Positions 7,686-14,472 of a stretch of 14,504 bases of DNA are shown piece by piece (position 1 is the stretch's first letter; the number at the start of each line of letters is the position of its first letter). The notes beneath the pieces were generated by a model. The model saw nothing but the letters and a program-made list of their open reading frames with translations. It made no database searches and was not told the DNA's origin. Location: NCBI GenBank assembly GCA_903958265.1, contig CAJBSQ010000501.1, forward strand, positions 1-14,504. Reading direction: 5' to 3'. A program made the translations under genes and the position numbers. This DNA comes from an uncultured Planctomycetaceae bacterium (lineage in GTDB: Bacteria > Planctomycetota > Planctomycetia > Pirellulales > UBA1268).

Positions 7686-8324
7686 TCAGGTCTTCGCGGC
7701 CACGGCGTCGGCGGCGGCGGCGAGTTCCCGCTGGAGCATGGGGTTTCGCGAGGCGTCGCTCGTCAGCGGGCCGGCCATCTCCACGAGGGCCCGCTTCCGG
7801 AGCTGGCGACCTGCGGTGTCAAACTCGCGGCCCGTGATCGTGCCTTCGCGCTGGATCGTGTCCTGCAGGTCGATGATCGCCTGAATGAGCTGCTCGGGCC
7901 GCGGTGGGCAGCCCGGCACGTACATGTCGACCGGGATGAAGCGGTCGATACCCTGCACGACGGCATAGGTATCGAACACGCCGCCGGTGCTGGCGCAGGC
8001 GCCCATCGAAATGCACCACTTCGGCTCGTGCATCTGCTGCCAGATCCGCTGCAGCACCGGAAGCATCTTCATCACCACCCGGCCGGCGACGATCATCAGG
8101 TCGCACTGCCGGGGACTGAAGCGAAAGACCTCCGCTCCGAACCGCGCCAGATCGTGCTTGGCGGCTCCCGTGGCCATCAACTCGATGCCGCAGCAGGCCG
8201 TGGCAAAGGGCATCGGCCAGAGGCTGTTCTTGCGGCACCAGTTTGCCAACGCATCGAGTTGGCCGACCATGACATTTTCGGGAAGCTCGAGACCGCCAGA
8301 CGAACCGGAATGCACTACCGCCAT
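7686..8324 (-). CDS. nuoB: NADH-quinone oxidoreductase subunit B (N2 cluster)
   Basis: Subunit of 212 residues carrying the terminal cluster N2, which reduces quinone. The ligands C44 and C45 (ATACCGIELM), C110 (ISMGACASTGG) and C139 (YVPGCPPRPE) are all present, as is the surrounding family sequence (SPRQCDLMIVAGRV). The C-terminal 45 residues are hydrophilic and alanine-rich, a modest extension. The ATG at 8324 lies inside the end of nuoA (10-base overlap) and has a good SD, AAGGGGG, seven bases upstream. Identity is certain. Confidence 0.97.
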   Translation of the reverse strand: MAVVHSGSSGGLELPENVMVGQLDALANWCRKNSLWPMPFATACCGIELMATGAAKHDLARFGAEVFRFSPRQCDLMIVAGRVVMKMLPVLQRIWQQMHEPKWCISMGACASTGGVFDTYAVVQGIDRFIPVDMYVPGCPPRPEQLIQAIIDLQDTIQREGTITGREFDTAGRQLRKRALVEMAGPLTSDASRNPMLQRELAAAADAVAAKT

Positions 8325-8710
8325 CGAAACACCCCCTTGCGCCAGTCATAGGCGAAGCCGACAACGACCAGGGCGATAAACAGCATCGCGCCACCAAATA
8401 CGAGTCCGCGGGAGGAGACGAGCCCGCCGTCCACGGCGGCATCGATCCCAGCCGCCGAGCGGCTGGCGACGGCCCACGGATAGAGGAACAGCAGTTCAAC
8501 GTCAAACACCAGAAAGGTGATCGCGACCAGGTGGAAGCGAACGTCAAATCGCCGCTTGGTGTCGTGGAAGGGATCCATGCCGCTCTCGTACGGCATCTCC
8601 TTCACAGCCCCGGACCGCCGGGGGCCGATCAGCCCCGCGGCCACCACGAGGCCGACCGAGACCGCCGCCGCGATCGCGACGAACAGCAAAACCGGGAGGA
8701 TCGCGTCCAT
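8315..8710 (-). CDS. nuoA: NADH-quinone oxidoreductase subunit A
   Basis: Small membrane subunit of 131 residues with three predicted membrane helices (about 5-28, 61-83 and 102-121), close to the quinone cavity. The loop MPYESGMDPF (39-48) corresponds to the conserved loop after helix 1, and FDVRFHLVAITFLVFDVELL (55-74) followed by FLYPWAV (75-81) is the family hallmark. It is the first gene of the operon. The ATG at 8710 has a short GAGG a few bases upstream. The gene overlaps nuoB by ten bases. Upstream lie an inverted repeat and an intrinsic terminator, so transcription of the operon most likely begins between 8711 and 8803. Confidence 0.96.
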   Translation of the reverse strand: MDAILPVLLFVAIAAAVSVGLVVAAGLIGPRRSGAVKEMPYESGMDPFHDTKRRFDVRFHLVAITFLVFDVELLFLYPWAVASRSAAGIDAAVDGGLVSSRGLVFGGAMLFIALVVVGFAYDWRKGVFRWR

Positions 8711-8764
8711 GGGGCCTCGGGCGGGATGGGACTTCAGCTTGGCGATGTGCGAATTTCGGCCGCA

Positions 8765-8802
8765 GGAATCGACTTCGTGAAATTCGTCACGAAGTCGGGT
8801 CC
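8765..8802. promoter_or_regulatory. Interrupted palindrome upstream of nuoA
   Basis: A perfect 10-base inverted repeat, GACTTCGTGA (8771-8780) and TCACGAAGTC (8787-8796), surrounds a six-base centre. Pairing extends outwards to 8765/8802 with one mismatch and one wobble. It sits about 55-90 bases before the nuoA start, directly downstream of the terminator. There is no T run after the stem in either direction, so it is not a terminator; an operator or an mRNA leader hairpin are the likely roles. I could not fix a convincing -35/-10 pair around it. Confidence 0.6.
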
Positions 8803-8803
8803 T

Positions 8804-8833
8804 AAAAAAGCCGGGGGCTCGTCGCCCGCCGGC
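8804..8833 (-). terminator. Intrinsic terminator of the upstream (glycosyltransferase) unit
   Basis: Read on the minus strand, the arms GCCGG-C-GGGC and GCCCCCGGC form a nine-pair GC-rich stem with one bulged C and a five-base GACGA loop, followed immediately by six T. It lies about 85 bases after the stop of the RgpF-type gene and before nuoA, so it separates the two transcription units. Confidence 0.85.
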
Positions 8834-8918
8834 CCGTCCGTAACCAGCACAGTTATACAGGGCTCGTTTCCAGGCGACGAGTCGGCTCAGTTTCCCGGGG
8901 GGCCCGGGGCCGCCGGGG

Positions 8919-9812
8919 TCATCCGCACCGGGTCAGATGGCGGTGGATCAGCCCGAGATCGTACGGGGTTGTCCGCCCCAGGGCCGCCACCACGCGGCCG
9001 AGGTCGATCCCGTAGTGATTCACCCGGAACAGGCCGACTTTGACGTAGGGCACGCCCGCCTCGAGCAGCCGCCACCAGACCAACTCGCTCGGATTGTGGG
9101 GGGTGCGGCGGCTCTTGCGGACCAGCCGCCACGATCGACGCGGCGCAAGGAGCGATACCTGCGGCAGCACCTCGCGGAGGCTGACCTGCGACGCGGTCGA
9201 GGCGTCGTACAGCCCGGCCACGGTGAATCCCGCCTCGATGGCGGACGCCGACAGGCCGATCTCGAATCGCTCGATCACGTCACGCTTCGTCGCCAGCGGT
9301 CTGACACCCGACCAGAAGCGGTCGTACCAGGACGATTCCAGCAGCCGGCGACGCATGCCGAAAAACCACGACTGGAGGTGTCGCTGTCGAGGCATGGCCC
9401 GGCTTGTTGGCTGATCGGAAACCACCATTCCCCAGAGGTCTGCGGCAGCCGTGCGGGGATGATTGAAAGCCGGGGCAAGGTCGAAGAGCGGCCCATAGAC
9501 GCTATCGTTGACGCAGATGATCTCGTCGTAGGCACCGCGATCGAGTTTCGCGAGGCCGTCTTTCCAGGCGCAGAAATCGTAGCCCTCGTTTGACCGTGGC
9601 ACGAAGTCGTCGACGATCCCGGTGAGCTCCGCCGGCAGCCGGTGGCTGCCGTTCGATACGACCACCAGCCGGTCGGCGAACGGTCGGTACGAGGTGACGG
9701 CGTGCACGACGTGCGGATCGAAGCCGCCATCCGGGTCGAAGTGGGCAAACACGATCGCCCGACGGCGGCGGGCTGCCGGCGATCGGAGCGGGAGAATCGT
9801 GGCGTCGTTCAT
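8919..9812 (-). CDS. RgpF-type rhamnan synthesis / glycosyltransferase-like protein
   Basis: Protein of 297 residues of the rhamnan synthesis F family (RgpF, associated with rhamnose-containing cell-wall and surface polysaccharides). Family features: AIVFAHFDPDGGFDPHVVHA at 19-38, SNEGYDFCAWKDGLAKL at 74-90, IICVNDSVYGPLF at 98-110, LQSWFFGMRRRLLES at 146-160, and NPSELVWWRLLEAGVPYVK at 240-258. The ATG at 9812 was chosen because homology starts right after it; the open frame upstream is antisense-like and overlaps the GT2 gene. There is no good SD. A GC hairpin (9821-9836) fills much of the 28-base gap after the GT2 gene. The two genes probably act on the same glycan; the exact sugar and linkage cannot be read from sequence. 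Confidence 0.85.
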   Translation of the reverse strand: MNDATILPLRSPAARRRRAIVFAHFDPDGGFDPHVVHAVTSYRPFADRLVVVSNGSHRLPAELTGIVDDFVPRSNEGYDFCAWKDGLAKLDRGAYDEIICVNDSVYGPLFDLAPAFNHPRTAAADLWGMVVSDQPTSRAMPRQRHLQSWFFGMRRRLLESSWYDRFWSGVRPLATKRDVIERFEIGLSASAIEAGFTVAGLYDASTASQVSLREVLPQVSLLAPRRSWRLVRKSRRTPHNPSELVWWRLLEAGVPYVKVGLFRVNHYGIDLGRVVAALGRTTPYDLGLIHRHLTRCG

Positions 9813-9820
9813 GGGCTGAT

Positions 9821-9836
9821 GGGGCGATCCCGCCCC
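9821..9836. other. Intercistronic GC hairpin between the two glycosyltransferase genes
   Basis: GGGGCG and CGCCCC form a six-pair stem with an ATCC (plus strand) or GGAT (minus strand) loop. No T run follows on the minus strand, so it is more likely an RNA stability or translation-tuning structure than a terminator. It lies within 25 bases of the downstream start codon. Confidence 0.45.
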
Positions 9837-9840
9837 TCGA

Positions 9841-10872
9841 TCATGCGGCCCGCTGCGTCGGGGCTTCCTGCCGGAGCCGGGACCGGAGCGATGCCAGGCG
9901 CCGCGAGGCGACTCCCGAGACGGGCTGACCGGAGAGCACCTCGAGTAGGTCGGGGATCGCGCGAAGCGTGGCCGCCGCCGCGTCGCTCGCCCCGGCGGCG
10001 AGTTGTCGCTCGGCGGTCCGGATCGCGGACGCCGCATGCCAGCGGACGCTCGCGGCGGTCGTCGAGGCCCGGAGCGAGTCGGGGAGCATGGTGGCGTTGA
10101 TCCGGAGCGCCCGCGCCATGTCTGGCCAGACGGCACCCGAGGCGAACAGGCGGCTGGTCTCGTTGGCGACGTGCCGACGGTAGTTGGCGAGCGCTCGCGG
10201 TTCGTACCACACGCGGTGCCCTGCCGCGATCCGCACCCACATCTCCCAGTCGAGGGCGTGACAGAGTTCGGGGCGGTAGCCGCCGACGCTCTCGTAGGTG
10301 CTGCGGGCGACGACCGCGGCGGGCGTCTGGATCCGCTGCCGTTCGGCAATCGTGACCAGCCAGTTGGCCAGCACGCCGGGCAGCCATTGCTGCCGCGACG
10401 TGGTCTTCATGCGGCGGCCACAGTCATCGATGATGCGGCTCCGGCAGAAGGCCATGCCGACGTCGGGGGCGCTGCGAAAACCGCGGTCGATCGCCGCATA
10501 AAACCCAGGCAGCACCGAATCATCCTGATGGAGGAGGTGCACGAGTTGACCGCGGGCCAGGGCGATCGAGCGGTTCCAGTTGCCCGCGAGTCCGAGCCGC
10601 CGGTCGTTTGCGAACACCTCGATGCGCCCCGAGCGATCGAGCGACCGGACGAGCCGCTCGACGTGCCCGGGCGTGGAACCATCGTCCACGACGGCGATCT
10701 GCATGTCGGCGGCGGATTCCGCCTGCTGGAGCACCGACTCCAGCGCGGCACCGAGTTTCTCATCGGGTTCGAACGTCGGCACCATCACCGAGAACCGTGG
10801 CCGGCGCGCCGTGCCGCCGAGCGGCGGGATGCGTGGCGGACTGGCCGCGGTCATGGGGTGCTGGAGGAGCAT
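9841..10872 (-). CDS. Family 2 glycosyltransferase (GT-A fold)
   Basis: Protein of 343 residues, predicted cytoplasmic, that transfers a sugar from a nucleotide donor. GT2 landmarks: RFSVMVPTFEPDEKLGAALE at 26-45 (first strand), the VVDDGST motif at 61-67, NDRRLGLAGNWNRSIALARG at 89-108, the metal-binding DXD-like LLHQDDSVLPGFYAAI at 113-128, and the DWEMWVRIAAG acceptor/base region at 208-218. The C-terminal 90 residues are alanine-rich and helical. The start at 10872 is supported by AGGAAGG six bases upstream; the ATG at 10854 has none, and the longer frame to 10995 has no homology-like sequence. It is followed by the RgpF-type gene and probably shares its transcript. Acceptor and donor are unknown. 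Confidence 0.9.
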   Translation of the reverse strand: MLLQHPMTAASPPRIPPLGGTARRPRFSVMVPTFEPDEKLGAALESVLQQAESAADMQIAVVDDGSTPGHVERLVRSLDRSGRIEVFANDRRLGLAGNWNRSIALARGQLVHLLHQDDSVLPGFYAAIDRGFRSAPDVGMAFCRSRIIDDCGRRMKTTSRQQWLPGVLANWLVTIAERQRIQTPAAVVARSTYESVGGYRPELCHALDWEMWVRIAAGHRVWYEPRALANYRRHVANETSRLFASGAVWPDMARALRINATMLPDSLRASTTAASVRWHAASAIRTAERQLAAGASDAAAATLRAIPDLLEVLSGQPVSGVASRRLASLRSRLRQEAPTQRAA

Positions 10873-10878
10873 GGCAGG

Positions 10879-10885
10879 CCTTCCT
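10879..10885 (-). promoter_or_regulatory. Ribosome binding site deciding the GT2 start
   Basis: AGGAAGG on the minus strand, six bases before the ATG at 10872, is one of the few strong Shine-Dalgarno sites in the window and selects this start over the ATG at 10854. Confidence 0.7.
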
Positions 10886-11083
10886 GGAAGGGGCCGCTCC
10901 CGGCACAACCGACTGCCGGAGCCGCGTCCCAACCCGTAGAAGTAGCAGGCGAGGGGGTGTGAAACTAGGCCGTCTTGCGGCCAGCACGACCGCACCTGCG
11001 GCGAAGGCCTCGCCCCGTCCTCGCCAACCAGCCCACTTTTCCCCGATGGTCTCCGCGGAGTCGCGAAACCGGACGGGCAGTGG
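10886..11083. other. Intergenic region between the coiled-coil gene and the GT2 gene
   Basis: No coding sequence is supported here. It holds a perfect ten-base palindrome CTCCGCGGAG (11051-11060), a five-pair hairpin GGCCG/CGGCC (10968-10982) and a six-pair hairpin CCGGCA/TGCCGG (10900-10919). None has a T run, so none is a convincing terminator. A promoter for the glycosyltransferase pair would be expected here, but I cannot identify clear -35 and -10 boxes. Confidence 0.4.
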
Positions 11084-11890
11084 TCAGAAACTGCCGATGT
11101 TCATGTTCACGTAGGCTCCGAATGGGCCGACGCCGACGCTCATGCCCGAGCCCTTGGCGTCGGAGAACGGCAACTTGCCGCCCCCCTGGCTCTGGCCGCG
11201 GTAGGGCGAGAACGAACTGCCCGACTGCATCTGGGCTGCCGCTGCGGCCGACGCCGCCGCCGTTTGCTGCCGCGCCGACTGTGCCCGGTCGACGAGCTGC
11301 TGACGGCTCTCGTTGAAGGCCGCCTGCTGCTGCTGGAGTGTTGACCGCTGCTGCTCGATCTTGTCGATCTCCTGCTGGAGTTGCGACGACGACATCCTCA
11401 CGACGTCAGGGACATCCTTGAGCGCCTCGGCCCGCTTCTGATCGGACATCACCGACAAGTATTGGCCAACCCACTGGCGGGCGTCCTTGGCCTCGGCCGT
11501 GTCGAGAATCTTGAACTTCGCGTCGAGATCGTCGAGCAGGTAGTCCAACTCGTACGACGACATCCTAGCGACCCGCTTGTTGAAGTCGGCTTTGATGTTG
11601 TGCACTTCCGGCGGCGTGTAGATCTGCTGCGACGAGAGCCACTCGCCGAGTTCGAAGATCGCCCTCCGCCAGCGGGGGCTGTTCATGATCTCCATCTTGC
11701 GGGCCAGGTCGCCATCATCCTCGCCGGTGGCTGGGGCGGCGGGAGCGGGCTTGGCAGCCGCGGGGGAAGCCGCGGCGGGCTTCGTGGCGGCGGCTGGCTG
11801 GCACCGGGCGACCGGGGGTGCCCATGAAACCGTTGCCACCGCCATGACGGCAATGGCCCAGCCGGGACGGAAGCGAGACGTGACCTGCAT
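11084..11890 (-). CDS. Secreted coiled-coil protein of unknown function
   Basis: Protein of 268 residues; I do not recognise a characterised family, though similar secreted proteins are, from memory, common in planctomycetes. A signal peptide is likely at about 1-30 (hydrophobic WAIAVMAVATVSW core), with no lipobox. An Ala/Pro-rich low-complexity linker follows at about 32-56. Residues 64-165 form a helical, charged region (MNSPRWRRAIFELGEWLSSQ at 69-88) that looks like the conserved part. Residues 166-222 are a Gln/Ala-rich coiled coil (LQQEIDKIEQQRSTLQQQQ). The tail is Gly/Ser-rich and ends in VGPFGAYVNMNIGSF. The phrase RMSS-x2-L recurs at 109-115 and 165-171. It starts 14 bases after the upstream gene's stop, so the two are probably co-transcribed. 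Likely exported to the periplasm or cell surface. Confidence 0.8.
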   Translation of the reverse strand: MQVTSRFRPGWAIAVMAVATVSWAPPVARCQPAAATKPAAASPAAAKPAPAAPATGEDDGDLARKMEIMNSPRWRRAIFELGEWLSSQQIYTPPEVHNIKADFNKRVARMSSYELDYLLDDLDAKFKILDTAEAKDARQWVGQYLSVMSDQKRAEALKDVPDVVRMSSSQLQQEIDKIEQQRSTLQQQQAAFNESRQQLVDRAQSARQQTAAASAAAAAQMQSGSSFSPYRGQSQGGGKLPFSDAKGSGMSVGVGPFGAYVNMNIGSF

Positions 11891-11904
11891 GATGTGTCCA
11901 GGCC

Positions 11905-12891
11905 TCAGCGGCCTGCTCCTTCGGTGTTTTCAGTGCCCGGCTTGCGGACCAGAGTCATGTTGACCTGCGGCATGTGTTCGCCCCCGACGTGGGTCGGCAG
12001 CGACCGCCACACACAACGACCTTTGCCGTCGTAGCGATAGATGTTGAGTGACGAGGTCTGGCTGCCATCAGGCAGCACGGCGGTGGTGCGGGCGACCCAC
12101 GAGCCGTCATTGCGAGTCCAGTCCGCTTCGCCATGACCGCCATCGGAACTGAAAACCCACGACCGGATGCCCTTGGAGAGCGGGTCCCAGCCGATCCGCT
12201 GCGTGATCTGAATGGCCGCGTCGGCGGCGGCCCCGGGGGGCGTGATTGTCATGTCACGCAGGAGAAACGTGCGGGTGGGATTCCAGCGCACGCGCATCTC
12301 GATGGTCGGCTTGCCGGACGCCGGCTTACCGCCCACGGCGTCATCGACAACGGTCCAGTCGCCCACCATCCAGGCCAGGTCGGCCAGGGTTTCCGAGCCG
12401 GAGGCCGGCTCGCCCCGCGCCTCGCGGAGCGCTCCGAGTTTCCACGAACCCTCGTGCCGCACCCAGACGGCAGAAAAGCGGCCGTGCAGCGTGGCGGCCC
12501 CGTCCGCCGGCACCACCTCCACCGCTCCGTCTTCGATCGCCACGTCGGGCGACAGAAAGCGGAGGCCGGTGTCTTTGATCGTGAACTCAGGCTTGGCATT
12601 CGCAGGAGTGCCAGCCGCCGGCGGTTCGAGCACCTCGACGGTGTCGCGGCCCTTGAGCACGTTGCCCACCGCATCGACGATGTCGCCGTCGGCCATCCAG
12701 ATCGCTGCGAGCGCCTTGCCGTCGCCGCGATCCAGCGCCTCCTTGTAACGACGGGACGACTCCCGAATCGCCTGCTGGTCGGCAGCGAGGTCGGCGGCGG
12801 CAGGCAGAGCCATAAACCCGACTAGAAATGCCAGCGGCGTGACGAATAGGCGGAGCGATTGAGTGGTGGGGGAGAGCGTGAACGACAGCAT
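11905..12891 (-). CDS. Exported SgcJ/EcaC-type (DUF4440, SnoaL-like) protein with lipocalin-like C-terminal domain
   Basis: Protein of 328 residues. Residues about 12-34 form a signal peptide ending ALPAAA. Residues 35-160 form an NTF2/SnoaL-like domain of the DUF4440 (SgcJ/EcaC) type: DQQAIRESSRRYKEALDRGD at 38-57, LAAIWMADGDIVDAVGNVLKG at 61-81, and a closing VWVRHEGSWKLGALREA strand pair at 142-158. A second beta-rich domain at 170-317 (LAWMVGDWTVVDD; IGWDPLSKGIRSWVFSSDGG) resembles the lipocalin/DUF1579-like domain paired with it in planctomycete proteins. 'Oxidoreductase' names given to such proteins are not supported by any visible cofactor or catalytic motif. The ATG at 12891 is chosen for the signal peptide; it lacks a good SD. 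The gene is divergent from the M20 peptidase gene. Confidence 0.85.
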   Translation of the reverse strand: MLSFTLSPTTQSLRLFVTPLAFLVGFMALPAAADLAADQQAIRESSRRYKEALDRGDGKALAAIWMADGDIVDAVGNVLKGRDTVEVLEPPAAGTPANAKPEFTIKDTGLRFLSPDVAIEDGAVEVVPADGAATLHGRFSAVWVRHEGSWKLGALREARGEPASGSETLADLAWMVGDWTVVDDAVGGKPASGKPTIEMRVRWNPTRTFLLRDMTITPPGAAADAAIQITQRIGWDPLSKGIRSWVFSSDGGHGEADWTRNDGSWVARTTAVLPDGSQTSSLNIYRYDGKGRCVWRSLPTHVGGEHMPQVNMTLVRKPGTENTEGAGR

Positions 12892-12925
12892 GAAACACCG
12901 GGCGAAGGGGAGAGCCAGCGACGCT

Positions 12926-12945
12926 GCATCGTCGATCGACGATGC
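12926..12945. promoter_or_regulatory. Perfect 20-base palindrome in a divergent intergenic region
   Basis: The half-site GCATCGTCGA is followed directly by its exact reverse complement, with no spacer. It lies 35 bases before the minus-strand gene at 12891 and 84 bases before the plus-strand gene at 13030, a natural place for an operator serving both promoters. It is outside both chosen coding regions. Promoter boxes are not evident. Confidence 0.6.
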
Positions 12946-13029
12946 CGGCGGAGGACCGTGGTCGGATTTTACCATCTCGACGGCCGGACGGGAAAGCACG
13001 TCGGCGGCCGGTCTGGTAGGGTGCAGGGT

Positions 13030-14244
13030 ATGTCCGGCCACGTTGCTCTGCTTGCCGATCTGATCCGTCGTCCGAGCGTCAACCCGATGGGGCGAGATGT
13101 GTCGGGCCCCGAATACCTGGAGGGGCGGGTCGGCGACTATCTCGTGCAGCGATTCACGGCCGCCGGACTGCCCTGGGCCCGCCAGCCCGTGTCACCCGGC
13201 CGCGACAACGTCATCGCCCGGCTCGAAGCGACCGTGCCGCGGGCCCCGGTCATCCTCTGGGACGCCCACCAGGACACGGTTCCCGTGGAAAACATGACCA
13301 TCGAGCCATTCGCCCCGGTGGTCCGGGACGGGCGGATGTATGGCCGGGGAAGCTGTGACGTGAAGGGGGGCATGGCGGCAATGGTGGCGGCCCTCGAACG
13401 TCTGCTGGCGACGGGCGGCCCCCGCATGGCGACGGTCGTGTTCTCGGCGACCGTGAATGAGGAGTTTGGCTTCTCCGGTGCCAAGGCGATCGCCCGGCTC
13501 TGGGATTTGCCCGCCGCCGACGCGGCCACCTCGGACGCCGCGGCCCGCAGGGTGGTCGGCCGCCGGCCGGTGGTCGCCGTGGTGGCTGAGCCCACCGGGC
13601 TCGACCTCGTGATGCAGCACAAGGGGGCCATTCGGTGGCGGATCCGGGTCTCTGGCCGCGCCTGCCACAGCGCGTTTCCGGAGCAGGGAAGCAACGCGAT
13701 CTATCCCGCGGGCCGAGTGATCCTGGCGCTCGAGTCACTGGCCGCCGAACTGCTCACGCGGAACCCCGACCATCCCTGCGGGCCACCCACGCTCAACCTC
13801 GGAACGATCCGGGGTGGCGCGGGCGTGAACCTCGTGCCCGACCTGACGATCCTCGAGGTCGAGCGGCGGGTGTTGCCTGGCGAATCGCCCCATGAGGCGC
13901 GGGCCGAGGCGATCGCAAGGATCGCCGCCGCCTCGGGCGACGCGCGGATCGAGCACGACGAGCCCTTTCTCGAAAGTGCCGGCCTCGCCGACGCCACGAC
14001 CGACCCGAAGGCCGCGGCGTGGGTCGAGAAACTGACCGCTACCGCCCGGAGCTGCGGCGCGGCCGCGGACCGCACGGCCGCCCGCTATGGCACCAACGCC
14101 AGCGTCTTCACCGCCGCAGGTGTGCCCAGCGTCGTGTTTGGCCCCGGCTCGATTGCCCAGGCTCACACAGCCGACGAATGGATCGACCTCGATCAGGTTG
14201 GCACCGCCGCCGAGATCCTCGCCGGGGTGGTCGCGGCCGGTTGA
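13030..14244 (+). CDS. M20 family metallopeptidase/deacylase (ArgE/DapE/ACY1 group)
   Basis: Zinc-dependent amidohydrolase of 404 residues, predicted cytoplasmic. Catalytic-domain motifs: ILWDAHQDTVPV at 75-86 with metal ligand H80 and D82; GRGSCDVKGGMAAMVAALE at 106-124 with D110; NEEFGFSG at 143-150 with E144/E145; VAEPTG at 185-190 with E187; and H379 in GSIAQAHTADEWIDL. The inserted dimerisation domain runs from about 195 to 310, with H213 in VSGRACHSAFPEQGSNAIY. All canonical residues are present, so it should be active. An Ala-rich insert occurs at about 160-180. The ATG at 13030 is chosen over the frame opening at 12859 because M20 proteins begin here; an AGGG-type SD lies nearby. Substrate (acetylornithine, succinyl-diaminopimelate or another N-acyl amino acid) cannot be settled, and no biosynthetic neighbours help. 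Confidence 0.9.
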   Translation: MSGHVALLADLIRRPSVNPMGRDVSGPEYLEGRVGDYLVQRFTAAGLPWARQPVSPGRDNVIARLEATVPRAPVILWDAHQDTVPVENMTIEPFAPVVRDGRMYGRGSCDVKGGMAAMVAALERLLATGGPRMATVVFSATVNEEFGFSGAKAIARLWDLPAADAATSDAAARRVVGRRPVVAVVAEPTGLDLVMQHKGAIRWRIRVSGRACHSAFPEQGSNAIYPAGRVILALESLAAELLTRNPDHPCGPPTLNLGTIRGGAGVNLVPDLTILEVERRVLPGESPHEARAEAIARIAAASGDARIEHDEPFLESAGLADATTDPKAAAWVEKLTATARSCGAAADRTAARYGTNASVFTAAGVPSVVFGPGSIAQAHTADEWIDLDQVGTAAEILAGVVAAG

Positions 14245-14299
14245 GAAGCCGGGAATCGGCCCGCACCTCACTCCTGCGGCAGGCTGAGTTCGGCGACAT

Positions 14300-14383
14300 G
14301 CAGGCTGGTGAGCCCAACCTCGGCTGCGGGACGGCATGAGTTGTCTCGCTGGGCTGCGGGGGCCCACGCTCGCCATCCTCACG
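14300..14383. repeat. Hairpin-bearing tandem repeat, copy 1
   Basis: First copy (84 bases) of a repeat that begins GCAGGCTGGTGAGCCCAA and ends CGCTCGCCATCCTCACG. It contains a five-pair stem, TGGGC (14350-14354) with GCCCA (14362-14366). It begins 55 bases after the M20 stop codon. No coding sequence is supported in 14245-14504 on either strand. Confidence 0.85.
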
Positions 14384-14386
14384 TAG

Positions 14387-14472
14387 GCAGGCTGGTGAGC
14401 CCAATCCCGGCTTCGGGACGGCAGGAGTTGTCTCGCTGGGGCTGCGGCAGCCCCACGCTCGCCATCCTCACG
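14387..14472. repeat. Hairpin-bearing tandem repeat, copy 2
   Basis: Second copy (86 bases), three bases after the first and differing from it by a few substitutions and two single-base indels. The stem is stronger here: TGGGGCTG (14437-14444), loop CGG, CAGCCCCA (14448-14455). A second small stem, TCCCG/CGGGA with a GCTT loop, lies at 14405-14418. The sequence after it (14481-14504) contains TTCGCCTCC twice, 12 bases apart, and may be the edge of a further repeat. Confidence 0.85.

Noticed and set aside
8893..8918. GC-rich CCCGGG repeats right after the RgpF-type stop as a terminator
   Set aside because: Self-complementary, but with no T run; the stem with six T at 8804-8833 is the better terminator.
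9813..10349. N-terminal extension of the RgpF-type protein to 10349
   Set aside because: It runs over the GT2 gene in another frame and is Pro/Arg/Ser-rich shadow sequence; family similarity begins just after 9812.
12859..13029. Upstream extension of the M20 gene to 12859
   Set aside because: It would cover the divergent intergenic region and part of the opposite gene's signal peptide; M20 similarity begins at 13030.
12892..13041. Upstream extension of the DUF4440-type gene to 13041
   Set aside because: It would bury the signal peptide inside the protein and cross the perfect palindrome and the M20 start.
14108..14404. Minus-strand open frame across the repeats
   Set aside because: It overlaps the M20 C-terminus and the repeat copies and shows no recognisable protein features.
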